Of a DNA stretch of 64,000 nt, positions 9,385 through 19,614 are shown one piece after another. The stretch spans positions 3,348,001 to 3,412,000 of the forward strand of contig OZ020488.1 of NCBI GenBank assembly GCA_963971405.1, written 5' to 3'. The translations under genes and the position numbers were made by a program. Each line of letters opens with the position of its first letter. Within the stretch, counting starts at the first letter, position 1. The stretch is from Psococerastis gibbosa. Lineage: Eukaryota; Arthropoda; Insecta; Psocodea; Psocidae. A model generated the notes under the pieces. It was not told where the DNA came from and did not search any database. It worked only from the letters and a program-made list of their open reading frames with translations.

Positions 9385-9740
9385 GAGCTACTGAGTAATG
9401 CCTTATGGTTCCAGACGCGAAGATGCGAAAATCACTAATCTGTACCTCCTTGGGGTGAAGATGGAAGAGCTTAGTGGGGACTGAACAGAGAGGGGACCGA
9501 TATGAGCCGGGTTAAGTAAAAATCACAGTCATTTCTGGGCAGGGCACAATTTTGTCCTGGGGTTGGAAAACTGGCCCCGAAGGTGGAGCAACTCAATGAA
9601 CAGTCAGTGGCATAAGGATGCAGAAGGCAACCAGAAACCACTGCATTGCTATTCCGAAGTATATATAGTCATCATGACTGCAATTACCCTGATGGTCGCC
9701 AATCTTTGATAGAAGAGGTAATAGAACTAATAGAAGAAAG
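9385..9740 (-). repeat. Repeat family T, copy 3 (minus)
   Basis: Reverse-complement match to 190-540 (TGAGTAATGCCTTATGGT, CGCGAAGATGCGAAAA, GAAGATGGAAGAGC, GCATAAGGATGCAGAAGGCA). It extends through the ATCTTTGATAGAAGA block that also lies at about 210. Confidence 0.65.
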
Positions 9741-9924
9741 AGAAGAAGAATAAGGATAATTCCCAATTTGTGTTGGTCCTGCAGCTATTCCCTGTAGGCT
9801 ACCTTATTACAAGGGCTTTCAAAGCCGTAGTCTAATGAAGAATCAGTAGAATCCGACCTGATGGGCTGATGATACAACTACTAGCTTAAAGTATACAGGT
9901 AAATTTAGTAAGTATAGTAATGTA

Positions 9925-10525
9925 TAGAAATGTAGTTATCTGTTCATCAAAGCCATACAAGAAGGAAGAGAAATAAACATCTGCCAGGAAAGATTACACC
10001 TGCTGCAAGAAAGGACAGATATAGCCCTGCAATGGGTACCAGGGCACTGCGATCTTTTGGGCAATCAAAAAGCGGACAACCTGGCCAAACAGGAATGTAC
10101 CATGGAGCAACCAACCCATCCAATCACCTACCACAGTACCTGTCGCAGCATAAACAGCGTCTTCAGAGAGTCCGTCCAAAAGGCAAGAGAAAGAGCGGCG
10201 GAAGGAAAGCCCTGGGAACACATCGTGTCATCAAACAAACCAAGGGACCTTCCGAGAGACGTGGCAGTGGCGACTTTCCGATTGGCGACGGGACACGATT
10301 TACTTCAGAAGCACTTGCACAGGTGTTGGGGTGGTGGACTCACCATTGTGCCCCCTGTGTTTTACATCTGAAGGAACTGCAGAACATCTCGCAACCTGCG
10401 ACGGGCTTAAGGACGTCATCTGCGAGGCAACTTTGGAGGGACGAGCTTTTTTATACTGGGCAGCATGGCGTCGGATGGCTGAAATGCCACGCACGGGCGT
10501 TGGCTGAAGTAAGAAGTAAGTAAGT
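9925..10525 (+). mobile_element. LINE 3' end: RNase H domain and C-terminal CCHC-like tail (LINE I1)
   Basis: Reading from about 9925, the frame gives an RNase H segment: RTDIALQWVPGHCDLLGN followed by QKADNLAKQ, with the usual WVPGHC and GNxxAD motifs (the D is catalytic in this family). Then come GKPWEHIV and FRLATGHDLLQKHLHR. After one frameshift near 10325-10336 the frame continues DSPLCPLC, EGTAEHLATC and ends YWAAWRRMAEMPRTGVG then stop TGA at 10505. The CPLC..H..C arrangement and the TGVG end recur at 33955-34106, and the RNase H part recurs at 26225-26640. The reverse transcriptase and endonuclease are missing. A (AAGT)n tail follows. I-, Nimb- or Jockey-like LINEs are the likely relatives. 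Confidence 0.85.
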
Positions 10526-10534
10526 TATTTAATA

Positions 10535-10654
10535 GCCGGCTATTCCACTTGTCAATATTCCGTCAGTTGTGCATTAATAATTGATGAGGTGGCACAGAAT
10601 AAAGAAAAAATCGCATCAATTAGTGAAGAAAAATTGACAAGTGGAATAGTCGCC
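10535..10654. mobile_element. PIF/Harbinger-like MITE, copy H4
   Basis: A 120-bp element with TIRs: GCCGGCTATTCCACTTGTC at left, and GGCGACTATTCCACTTGTC as the reverse complement of the right end. It abuts the LINE tail. The flanking bases read TA on both sides, so the 3-bp TWA TSD of its relatives H1-H3 is not clear here. Confidence 0.6.
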
Positions 10655-10814
10655 TATCAAAATGATTCAATTATACAAATTTTAAGATTTTAGTCCCCAA
10701 AATATTAGGCTATTTTGTTTAATATATTACTGATTTAGGTTATTCTTTTAAAGATTGGTATTAAATAAATAAAAGCTGGTATTAAATTGGGTTTTTTCTT
10801 TCTTATTTAAACGT

Positions 10815-10920
10815 AGCCTATAAGAAACGCTTTGAAACGGTTGACACCTTCAACGGATTTACGCGTTTGATGTCATAGGAACCCAAAAATGGTTGTTATA
10901 AAAAAGTCAGTGTCTGTCTA
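10815..10920 (-). mobile_element. Fragment of TIR transposon family M
   Basis: TATAAGAAACGCTTTGAAACGG, CAACGGATTTACGCGTTTGA and AGGAACCCAAAAA match the end region of copy C at 38210-38300 in the same orientation. Confidence 0.5.
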
Positions 10921-11789
10921 AAAATATTTTTATACAACACGGTTCCAGCGGTTATTTCACATACTCTTTGCGATCTGGGCTATATTGTATTCGCTGTTTT
11001 TGTAAAATAGCTCCAATGCATATCATATCATTATTATTATGTGTCATGATATTCGTGTGCCTCGATCAGATGCCCTAATATTAATGTAAAAGCATGTACG
11101 TAATTTTATTGCTTTTGTATTGTATATTGTACACTATATTTATATAGGTACCTACTATTGCTACTAACAGTATACTAAAATTAATAGTAATAAAATCAAA
11201 ATGAGAAAAGAAGTACTTGACCCTGTGACTGGGGGGTGAACTCAATCGTAGAATATGTCACAACCCCAATTTATCAAAACCGAGCAGCCCTCAGGTGCCC
11301 CCTCCCCCCCGCGTCCCCTGAAGGGACTGCCAGCTATCTTGCACATTTATCACAACACTGAGACCTTGTAGCCTTCTCTTATTTCCCATTTCAAAATATT
11401 ATTTGAATTTATATAATGTCTCTTGCTGCTGCTATGAATGTAACGGAAATAGGCATTGCAGATGTACGGGGGTTTTTCACCCTATTAAGAATTTTAAGGA
11501 TTTACTTGGACATTTGAGGGATTTTGGGGAACGAAGCCCGTTCATTGCCTGCAGTGGAGTGAGTAGGCCCTACCTCTATATGATGACAGCCATAGGCTCG
11601 ACTAACCCCAACATTCCAGTGTTATTATATATACCTGTGTTATATAACACATATAACGATGTAATGTTAATTTATGTTTAAAGTAACCCCTTTTCCTAGA
11701 ATTGGAATTCTTGTATGTATTATATGTAATCAGAATCCTGAAAGCGCCAAGTCATAGTTAGAACACATGCATTATTATGATTATAATTA
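10921..11789. other. Unassigned stretch
   Basis: AT-rich with a C-run near 11302-11309. A 92-codon frame at 11403-11681 (NLYNVSCCCYECNGNRHCRC..) is cysteine-rich at its start but matches no family I know and lacks splice or promoter context, so I do not call it. Confidence 0.4.
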
Positions 11790-11882
11790 TCTTCTTCTTC
11801 TTCAAGTTACAGCCGGCTGGCTGGTTGGCAGCAACATGTGACATCGACGTCCCCTCGATCCTGGCACGCCCTCTTCAGGCCT
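11790..11882 (-). repeat. (CTT)n-headed retroposon tail
   Basis: CTTCTTCTTCTTC then AAGTTACAGCCGGCTGGCTG, GTTGGCAGCAAC, CCCCTCGATC and GCACGCCCTCTTCAG. The same order occurs at 60068-60150, and a shorter relative is the 57-bp insert at 7141. Read on the minus strand this is a retroposon 3' end with a (GAA)n tail. Confidence 0.6.
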
Positions 11883-12311
11883 ATAGTATTATATAATATT
11901 ACATGACACAATACAGCAATGCTAAACGTCAATACAAATTATCAGTAATTAATTGATTCCTTAATTATTGTAAGAAATCAGTTTCCGGTTTGTAATTTAT
12001 AAGACTAAGAAATGGTTAAGAAATCTTTTGGAAAAAACTCAGGATCCTGAAGGTATGTTTTTTTATTGTTCAACTTTCGCGTTTGTTATCGTTGGTAATT
12101 TGTTAAATTATGCAATGAATTTTTTAAATTAGCCACGAGGCTAAAAAAGAAATTAAAGCTGCCTGCTGTTAGGCTATACAGATGTTGATTATAATTATTC
12201 ACATTTTACAATGAAGACTTTTGTGATAAACTGAAAAGGACGTGTCTTCAACGATCCAACTAAGAAAACAAATACTTCGGATAATCTCAATGGAATCTGA
12301 CATAGCGTTAA

Positions 12312-12693
12312 GGCGCCCATTCCATTGACCGGCTAGGGCTATTTCCAACAACGATGACGTGGTAGCAGACATTCAAGACTTAGGTAGCGTTTCCACCGAC
12401 CTCGCATTGCAGATTGCAAATGACATTGACGGAAATGTTTTTTTTTTTTAATAGAAATCTATTAAAATGTTTGTAATTAACATATCCCATGAAGCCATTT
12501 TTTAATTTTAGTTTGTTTGTTTGTGATTTTACTGTATGATCATTGATCAATTTTAACTATGGCATAGAGGAAAATAAACAATTCCGTCAATTCTGCAATG
12601 CGAGGTCAGTGGAAACGCCACCTAAGTCTTGAATGTCTGCTACCACGTCACCGTTGTTGGAAATAGCCCTAGCCGGTCAATGGAATGGGCACC
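12312..12693. mobile_element. PIF/Harbinger-like hairpin MITE, copy H1
   Basis: A TAA direct repeat flanks the element (12309-12311 and 12694-12696). The left end GGCGCCCATTCCATTGACC and the right end in reverse GGTGCCCATTCCATTGACC begin arms of about 110 bp that pair almost perfectly. Both arms include GACGTGGTAGCAGACATT, the core shared with H2 and H3. An inner pair of ends, GGTAGCGTTTCCACC (12383) and its partner GGAAACGCCACC (to 12622), looks like a second terminus of the same kind, which suggests a chimeric or nested origin. TWA TSDs and GG-starting TIRs are typical of PIF/Harbinger. Confidence 0.75.
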
Positions 12694-12919
12694 TAAGTGC
12701 ATACCATAGCAGCAATATCAATCGAATTTTCTTTTCATACGTTGACTAAGACTCTGTCCCACCATCAGTATGGGGTCGTAGGTAGCACCGTCATCTACCA
12801 GTGATTGACAGTGCCATACAGTATTCCCTGTCTAGAATTTTCAAGCGATGCTGGGAACCACACCAAGACTTCTTTATGGAATTATGGTTCAGCTGGAATA
12901 TCGATACAATGCTGCAAGT

Positions 12920-13160
12920 ATGTTACTTTCTTTACTTTACTTTTTCGAGGTTGAGACTCCTTATTTCACGGCTCAGCCAACATGAAGCCATAGTCGGTGG
13001 ATATAGAAAGGTATAGGGGAAGGTAATGTTCTCTTCACGGCAGTGAAATGATTAGCTGCTAGATGTTTCCACTTAGCGTTGCCCGGGGTACGCCCGATCG
13101 GTTTTTTGCCCACGTGTATAAAACCGATCTTCGAGGAGGCTCCTTACATGAACCCCTGTA
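12920..13160 (-). repeat. (TTTAC)n-flanked repeat, possible LINE 3' tail
   Basis: It begins CTTTCTTTACTTTACTTT, a pattern also found at 40123-40139 and 45868-45888, where the latter heads a minus-strand LINE end. The body contains GCCCGATCGG and the palindromic pair ATCGGTTTTTTG/AAAACCGAT. No frame was recognised. Confidence 0.35.
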
Positions 13161-13267
13161 AATATCTGATTAGGCAACTAAGCAGATGGAACAAAAGTAC
13201 CTAGGTATATTGAGTTTAACAGGCAGGTTCTATCATAATCATTTAAATCGAAATAGTGGGTTGTTCG

Positions 13268-13556
13268 CAGGCCTGATTTAGAAATTTGACACCCCTGGAC
13301 TACTCAGAATTTGCCGCCCCTAGGCTACTCAGAATTTGCCCCCCCCCCCCCAACCAAGTCTGGGATTTTTTTTCATTCTTTATTTCCTTTTCATGATTTA
13401 TTATTTCATAACGTTCTTTTTTATATTTTTTATGGAAGTCAAATTTAATTATTAAAATGGAGTTATAATATTCTGGTACTCCAATGAGAATTTGCCACCC
13501 TCCAAAATCTGCCACCCTGGGCTGCAGCCCAGTTAGCCCAGTGGCCCTGGTTGTTC
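13268..13556. mobile_element. Possible hAT-like MITE with C-run
   Basis: It starts CAGGCCTGATTTAG and ends ..CAGTGGCCCTGG, with repeated GGNNTACTCAGAATTTGCC units and a C-run at about 13340. The ends are only weakly complementary and no TSD was seen. Confidence 0.3.
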
Positions 13557-13699
13557 GATATACAACTTGATATGCAACAATGTGACGTCTACCAAAGCTC
13601 ACTCACTCACTGATTCACCCATGTAGTATCTTCGCTTCAATTGCTGTACCAACAGTGCAAATACTAGGAAAGGCTGTTTGAATTCAACAACATTGGCTA

Positions 13700-13925
13700 G
13701 GCATAGTAGTAGTATCGTTGGACACAGGCCCAGGCAACGGTGTGGGCCCATAGGACAGTGGACCTCCTGATTATAGTGGATTCCAAACCATTTGGGAAAC
13801 ACAGTGAAGTCACACGATTAGTTCGGAGGTGAGCAGGACAAGTCCTACCATGTTTTCCTACCGGCACTGTGCACACGACCAAGTTATCTGCATCTTTGAA
13901 CCTGCTCTGGCTGGCCCATGTAGTA
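13700..13925 (+). repeat. Repeat family V, second part, copy 1
   Basis: It matches 18200-18410 over about 210 bp at roughly nine in ten positions (GTTGGACACAG, GACAGTGGACCTCCTGATTA, AAGTCACACGATTAGTTCGG, GGCACTGTGCACACGACC). Frames inside (61-67 codons, minus) are shared only because the DNA is repeated. Confidence 0.65.
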
Positions 13926-14338
13926 ACTAGTGTCAGCCGAAAAACTTTCGAAGGGGGACGGAGCCCCCAAACCCCCCTTTACATATGTGTCTGGATTATG
14001 TTATGGACTCCTATGTATATCATATGTATCCTCATATCATACATATGTGTATAATAACCTAATATAACTTTTGTGTGTAGTGTAGGTATGTTTATGCAAT
14101 AAGTAGCTAGCAATATTTAATAGCCTAAAGATAACGGTAAATAATTGAATGAGAAGATAGCGGCGGAGCGGAGCTGCAGGGGCTCTATAATATAAAGAGG
14201 AGGCAAATGTACACATAAACATTACTTACAAACATCTGCAGCCTCAAATTCTCAAAATTACTTAAGATTTCATGCTTTCATACGGTCGCGTAGTCTATGA
14301 TACCCATCGGGGAGCACACAGTGTTATCATTGGAGAAC

Positions 14339-14445
14339 TTTATTGCTTTCCTATTTATACGTAGGTTATAAGGAAAACTTTGAAATTTTTGACACGTTTT
14401 TTAAGTCCCAAGAACCCAAAAACGTGGTGGGTCTGTTCGTCTTAT
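14339..14445 (-). mobile_element. Fragment of TIR transposon family M
   Basis: TATTGCTTTCCTATTTATACG, TTATAAGGAAAACTTTG, then TCCCAAGAACCCAAAAA: this is the end region of family M (compare 38187-38295). It lies about 75 bp left of copy B in opposite orientation. Confidence 0.5.
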
Positions 14446-14517
14446 TAGGCCTATGGAATTTGAAGAAGACTGTTCTGTACTTGGTTAAGTCATGCTATTG
14501 CCTGTTTCAAACAATAC

Positions 14518-15275
14518 AAAGAACCGGTCCGAGTTTACTCGAACATGCTTTCCAATTTATCAAAATTAGTAGATAGAGAAAATGAGTAATTTCATGGTAA
14601 ATAATTTTCCTATGGTTAAATTTCCGATATCTCGGGGGGGGGGGGGGGGGGGAGGTCTACCTGACGTCACTGGAGGTGAGGTAAATCCTAGATAGGTCAG
14701 ACCAACACATTACCACACAGCAATACTGGCAGGGCACACAATGCATTTGAGAGTGAATTTTCTATCATTTTTTTTTTTTTTTAAACATTTTTTTGTACAA
14801 AACCAAATACTTTTCTGGGAAAGCAACCTTATATTTTTTTACCCCCAGAAGCAAACTATCAAGGGGCAAGCGACCCCCCGCATTTTGTTAACATTAGTAA
14901 CGACTCCAATATATGTTAATTTAAAAGAAATCGTTGGAGCCGTTTTTGCGTTTTCGGGAAATAATTTTTTTAGACGTTTTTTGGAGTTTTTGGAGAATAA
15001 AACCCCCCCAAATTGAGTTAGCCCAAAATAAAAAAAAATGGTCTCGAGGTATGATTTTTGTGAACCTACATGCCAAATTTCATCAAAATCGACCGAGTAG
15101 TTTGCCCGGAAATTGACGAACAGACAGACAGACAGAGCGACAGACAGACAGACATTTCGTAAAAAACACTTTTTTGGGTTCCTGGGACCTCAAAACATGT
15201 AAATCCGTTGAAATCTCGGAATCGAAAAATTGGACCATCACAAGGCTTTCCTTATACTACGTATAAATTGGAAAG
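14518..15275 (+). mobile_element. TIR transposon family M, copy B
   Basis: It runs AAAGAACCGGTCCGAG.. to ..ATAAATTGGAAAGTAATAA. It lacks the 57-bp retroposon of copy A, so it preserves the empty site (AAAATTAGTAGATAGAG). It carries a G-run at about 14634-14652 and an interrupted GACA tract at 15121-15152. It is shorter than copies A and C because of internal losses around 14828. No transposase. Confidence 0.75.
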
Positions 15276-15360
15276 TAATAATGTCCGAAATCCATGGGGT
15301 CGTTGGCATTGGACAAAGGACCTATGGGCCACTATAAGTAGGCCTGGCTCCATAAAAAAG
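15276..15360 (-). repeat. Repeat family S, leading part
   Basis: The reverse complement of 18700-18775 (GTCCGAAATCCATGGGGTCG, CCTATGGGCCACTATAAGTA, GGCCT). A further relative lies at 56140-56215. Confidence 0.5.
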
Positions 15361-15989
15361 TTCTTCAAAAATTACTACTACTACTGGCTGGTATATAGTG
15401 GGGTGGTTGTAATAGTCTCTTAATATATTTTTATAAAAAGAAAAAAGGAAGTCAATCCTCATTTCTGAAATGAATGAAATGGAAATAAAAGCTGTTTATG
15501 TATCCTAAAATGTTATTCTGAAGGTACATGAATACAGTCTTACGGTGAAAAGCAATGACTCTCAAATTAAAGGCGGATGAAATCATTCCCCCGGGCTTAT
15601 CCTGCGGTAATACCCCCATCAAAGAAAATAATAATCCTTTGCCAGATTCGATCCGTAAACGGATCAAGCTCGGGACAAAAACCAATGGATGAGTTTGCAA
15701 TACCAAAAAGGTATCATAAGGATTTTGGCGCTTTTTTCGTCATTACCTCATTAACTCCAAGCACCTTGTTATTAGGTAGGCTTAGATTTATTAGTGAGAT
15801 CGTCAGGCCCTGTATCTTAATTTTCAAACGATTGGACAACTTTTCTATACAGAATCAGTCATGGTGGACCTCCGCCTCGCTGTCATTGGTCTGGTGCATC
15901 CATATACTTAACTAATGTAAACTGGTGAACTTCACGTAAATGCCGTCACTACCGTTACAACGCCGATCGGTCACAGTTATGGAACTTCA
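15361..15989. other. Unassigned stretch
   Basis: Frames of 84 (minus) and 112 codons (15577-15915, plus) overlap here in opposite strands. Neither shows a known domain, and no splice context was found, so neither is called. Confidence 0.35.
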
Positions 15990-16160
15990 AAACTTGATTG
16001 TTGTTGTTTTTTTTACCAACGACTGCCTTCAGCATTTCCGCTTGAAGCAATCCTGTCAGCCTGGCGGGGGAGTGAGTCTGTTTATTAACTTGAGGCACCC
16101 TAAAGGCAGACTCTTTCACCTGGAGAAGAGGAGTTGACTTCAAAACCCACGCACGAGTAA
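15990..16160 (-). repeat. Repeat family V (minus)
   Basis: Mirror order of 6475-6650: TTCAGCATTTCCGCTTGAAG, CTGTCAGCC, GGGGGAGTGAGTC, ACTTGAGGCACCCTAAAGGC, AGACTC. Confidence 0.6.
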
Positions 16161-16960
16161 AGGAGCTAAGACCCAACCCTAATGATGGGGCTTTACCTTC
16201 ATTGACAGGAAAAATGCGGCTGTTGGGCATGTTTCAGACTACGATATTCCTAATAGAGCGGTAGTCAAGAGAGGGGATGCTCTACCAGTCATGCAATGGT
16301 GTTTTTTAGATCATGTCCATTTATAAGGCAAAAGTTGCTTTATTACGACCTTTTTACGACAATTGTGGGTTGAAGTTTATCAGCAATGTCTCTAATCTTA
16401 AATTTACAACCAAGCTTAAATACTTTCTTCCTGCCGCGGCTTTCTTTTCCTCTTTGGAGTCTCCAATGGGCGTGGGGGTAGTTTTTATAGTTTTAGATTT
16501 ACTGTTTGAAGGGCTACGTTGAGACCGTTGTACAAGTTTTTGTTCGGTTGGGTACATCCGTATCCGAAGGTTTTTATTATCGTATTATTTACTACCCTAA
16601 AGGTTTCGAGGCCATTGCAGAATTATATTTACTGTCTGAACGGTTTCAAGAGGATTGCGCGGGCTAAAAAAGGGTTCAAACCGTTTTTATAGGTTCTTAA
16701 AATAAAAGGGGCTGTAAAAGTTTGCACAATAATATATATACTGCAAGTACTCTATATAAAGGGTACCTACCTACTGTATATAAAGAATGTTCAGCATTTT
16801 TCCTTAAAAAAGAGTTATTTGAAATATATGTGAGCACTATTGGTAACACAAATGAAAATGCTGAAATGATTCCAGAGGTAATAAATTAAAGGGCACTGTA
16901 AAAGTTGGTACTGTATAGGTGTTACTAAGATTAGCGCACTATAAAGTAAGTACTTAGGCG
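16161..16960. other. Unassigned stretch
   Basis: AT-rich. An internally repeated phrase (ACTGTNTGAAnGG with flanking TTTA blocks) occurs near 16500 and 16630. No gene or known element seen. Confidence 0.4.
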
Positions 16961-16967
16961 TACCTAA

Positions 16968-17316
16968 GGCGGTTATTCCACCGGCGATTTTACTTCATAT
17001 TTGATTTTGTCATTGACGTTTGCTTTGTTTTAAGGAGACTATTATATACATACTTAACTTATCTATTATAAATTAACTTATAATATGGTAGAGACTTATT
17101 AATGATGTCTGCTACCATATTATAACTTAATTTATAATAGATAAGTTAAGTATCGACATAATAGTCTCCTTAAAACAAAACAAATTCCACCGACCTCGAT
17201 AGTGATAGTGATACTGATATTGACGTGGAAGCAGACATTAAAGACAGTCTAAAAATGTCTGCTACCACGTCAATATCAGTATTACTATCACTATCGAGGT
17301 CGGTAGAATTTGCGCC
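16968..17316. mobile_element. PIF/Harbinger-like MITE with two hairpins, copy H2
   Basis: A TAA direct repeat flanks it (16965-16967 and 17317-17319). Its ends are GGCGGTTATTCCACCG and, in reverse, GGCGCAAATTCTACCG. Two long hairpins sit side by side. The first (about 17033-17177) pairs TTTAAGGAGACTATTATA.. with its complement. The second (about 17183-17305) pairs TTCCACCGACCTCGATAGTG.. with its complement and has the core GACGTGG(T/A)AGCAGACATT next to the loop. The core and termini are shared with H1 and H3. Confidence 0.75.
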
Positions 17317-17334
17317 TAAGCCAATAGTGATAAA

Positions 17335-17430
17335 AATTTTCTTAACCGAAATTAGAGCATACAGAAAAAAGTGGACTTGGCGAGATTTGAACACACGATC
17401 TATGCCTAACTGGGGCGTCGTCTTAACCGC
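17335..17430 (-). repeat. tRNA-derived SINE 3, copy (minus)
   Basis: On the minus strand: GCGGTTAAGACGACGCC, then a B-box-like TGTTCAAATCTCGCC, then AAGTCCACTT and the AATTTCGGTTAAG block. This matches the head of the plus-strand copy at 30399-30500 in the same order. Confidence 0.55.
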
Positions 17431-18189
17431 GTCTTGAACAAATAGACCGAATATGTAAAACTTCTTTACTAAATTAAATAAAAAATATTAAATGTCGGAT
17501 TTTCGTGGTGATAATATTCCACGCTCCATATCCTGAAAAAAAAACAGGTTAATGTTCTACGAATTTTTGAAATAAAATAAATCTCAAGTAAATCGGCCAT
17601 ACAACTACAGTATAAAAACAATATTAAAAAACTCCAATAAATCGTATCATTTTTGACAACAACATAATGGAAAACCCAACAAATCACAACTCGCGTGCCT
17701 AGACGGGAACTTTCACACTTTTGCACCTTAAATCATTTCCGAAATTGCCATTTTGTCAGCAGCAGCTATTCCTCATCAAAGCCGTTAAAACTTAATCTCA
17801 GAACTCACTGATGACTTGAGCGAGCGACTCCAGTGCATCAAACATTCGGAATTTCCTCGTAAATCAACTGAAAAGTGCTTTCAAAAGGTTTCCCGCTCTT
17901 TGATTTGCAGTGTAGCTGTTTGTCAAAAAAAAAGTCGTGGCTGGGGACGATAAAGAGCGGAAGTAGTCTGGCGCTTTGCCGCCCGTTGCGACAGGATATG
18001 GGAGTGTGCAACTGTTTGTTTGAACTTCTTTTCTAATTTTGACGCGAATTGCGATTTTTCGATTTTACGATTTGCTAGCATGTGCATTGTCATTGTCAAA
18101 GATTTTGCTCACTTTGCCAACGGCCTTCCCAAGCTGAATCCACGAGAGCAGAGCGTGTTTTTAAACTGCGACAAACTTGGTAGTGTGCA
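17431..18189. other. Unassigned stretch, locally richer in CpG
   Basis: 17,930-18,000 has several CpG steps (GGGACGATAAAGAGCGG, CCGCCCGTTGCGAC) but no convincing frame or splice pair. Nothing recognised. Confidence 0.35.
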
Positions 18190-18665
18190 CAGCGTTGGTA
18201 GGTAGTAGTATGGTTGGACACAGTCCCAGGCCACGGAGTGGGCCCTTAGGACAGTGGACCTCCTGATTATAGTGGATTCCGAACCACTTGGGAAACACAG
18301 TGAAGTCACACGATTAGTTCGGAGGTGACCAGGACATGTCCTACCATGTTTCCCTGCCGGCACTGTGCACACGACCAAGTTATCTGCAGCTTTGAACCTG
18401 CTCTTGTCCGCTGGATTCAACTTGGTATGGCGGCCGGCAGCGTTGGTAGGAGAACATGGTGAGACATGATAGCGTGCTGAGACTATACCAGTCAGTCTGA
18501 GCGCGTGTCGAGTCCTGGTCACCTCCGATTTAAAGGCTAATCGTGTGACTTTACTATGTTTCCCAAGTGATTCGGAACCCACTATAATCAGGAGGTCCAC
18601 CCAGTTAGTCAACTCCCCTTCTCCCCGAGGTGAAGGAGTCTGGCCTTAGGGTGCCTCAAGGTTAT
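18190..18665. repeat. Repeat family V with ~90-bp inverted arms
   Basis: Left arm about 18242-18330 (GACAGTGGACCTCCTGATTA .. GGAGGTGACCAGGAC) and right arm about 18513-18602 are imperfect reverse complements. The spacer holds the GGCACTGTGCACACGACC block. The part right of 18586 continues as in 6475-6530. A 167-codon minus frame (18109-18612) spans arm, spacer and arm, so it is a by-product of the palindrome. Confidence 0.65.
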
Positions 18666-18689
18666 TAGTATTAGTATTACTTTTTTGTA

Positions 18690-18940
18690 GGACTTTTTGT
18701 GTGCCCAGGCCTACTTATAGTGGCCCATAGGTCCCTTGACCAATGCCAACGACCCTATGGATTTCGGACATTATTTTTATTGTTTCCGTATGAATTTTCG
18801 GCCATTGGCAAACTGGTATACTTTCTCGATGTCAACCTACACCGCGGTTACATGCGACAATGGACAAGCTGAGACAAACTTACCATTGACGCAATGAAAC
18901 AGGCGGAAGCATGACTTAACCAAGTACTGATACGAGTCAG
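18690..18940 (+). repeat. Repeat family S, most complete copy
   Basis: It joins the leading part (GGCCTACTTATAGTGGCCC, GGATTTCGGACATTATT) to the main part (GGCCATTGGCAAACTGG, TGTCAACCTACACCG, GACAATGGACAAGCTGAG, CATTGACGCAATG, GGAAGCATGACTTAACC). Other copies have only one of these parts. Confidence 0.6.
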
Positions 18941-19035
18941 CTAACAGGGTTGCTTAAAGCAGTAATGCTTAACGCAGAAATGCTGAAAGTAGGAGTTAAA
19001 AAAAGGATTTGGCCCACAGAGCAAAGATGTCGATT

Positions 19036-19150
19036 GAAATTATTATATGTAAAAACGTAGAAGCAGTAAGTACCTTGACGTAAAGTTACGGCCGGAGTTG
19101 GGATGCCTGACGAAGCAGTAGAATCTGGAATGATAGACCATGGTGTACTG
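19036..19150 (-). pseudogene. Remnant of unknown ORF family Q
   Basis: On the minus strand PDSTASSGIPTPAV parallels NSDSTAAPSNSG of 39395-39622 and SPDFTDTPTVKAF of 35359-35691, and the DNA AGTAGAATC(T/C)GG.. is shared. A similar scrap lies at 9836-9880. Function unknown. Confidence 0.4.
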
Positions 19151-19379
19151 CTTTGTCTTGGGCTAGACACAGGTTACATAGGTCACATATGTCACAAACT
19201 CATTTTAGAGCAGTTTGGAGTACCCTCCCCCCCAATACGCCTTTTTTGTACAAAGTGCATTTTCACATGAAATATCGATCGTAAAAGCCGTCAAAAATAA
19301 CTGTTAAATTAGCAGAAACCCTCCTCCAAATTTCATTCCATAAGTCAGTGCATAATAGAAAAAATAAAAAAAGACTTTA

Positions 19380-19614
19380 AAGTAATTTGTTCACTGTGTA
19401 ATTAGTTTTATTATTTAATTGTAATTTTTTAAACGTTAACATTTCTTCTATTTTAATTTTAATTTTAATTCTATTTTAGGAGTAATTTTAGTACTAATTA
19501 CTTTTAGGATTGAGGGGCCCATCACGGGAATGCCCATAGGTGCCCCTCTGAACCACAAACACTAACAAATTGTACATCAAAACAGTAAATAAATATATTT
19601 GAATTTGAATTTTA
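19380..19614 (+). repeat. Retroposon 3' tail
   Basis: GGGGCCCATCACGGGAATGC, CCCCTCTGAACCACAAAC, then AGTAAATAAATATATTTGAA and TTTGAATTTTATT. Such A/T-rich AATAAA-to-TTGAAT ends are common in LINE 3' untranslated regions. No coding part is visible. Confidence 0.4.

Noticed and set aside
10032-10523. 163-codon plus frame
   Set aside because: It overlaps the RNase H segment in the wrong frame. The motifs WVPGHC, GNxxAD and CPLC..H..C are read in the other two frames.
11403-11681. Cysteine-rich secreted peptide gene
   Set aside because: Cysteines are clustered only at the start, there is no signal peptide and no splice or promoter context, and the rest looks like random AT-rich translation.
18109-18612. 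167-codon minus frame
   Set aside because: It crosses both arms and the spacer of the inverted repeat V. The copy at 13700-13925 does not keep the frame.
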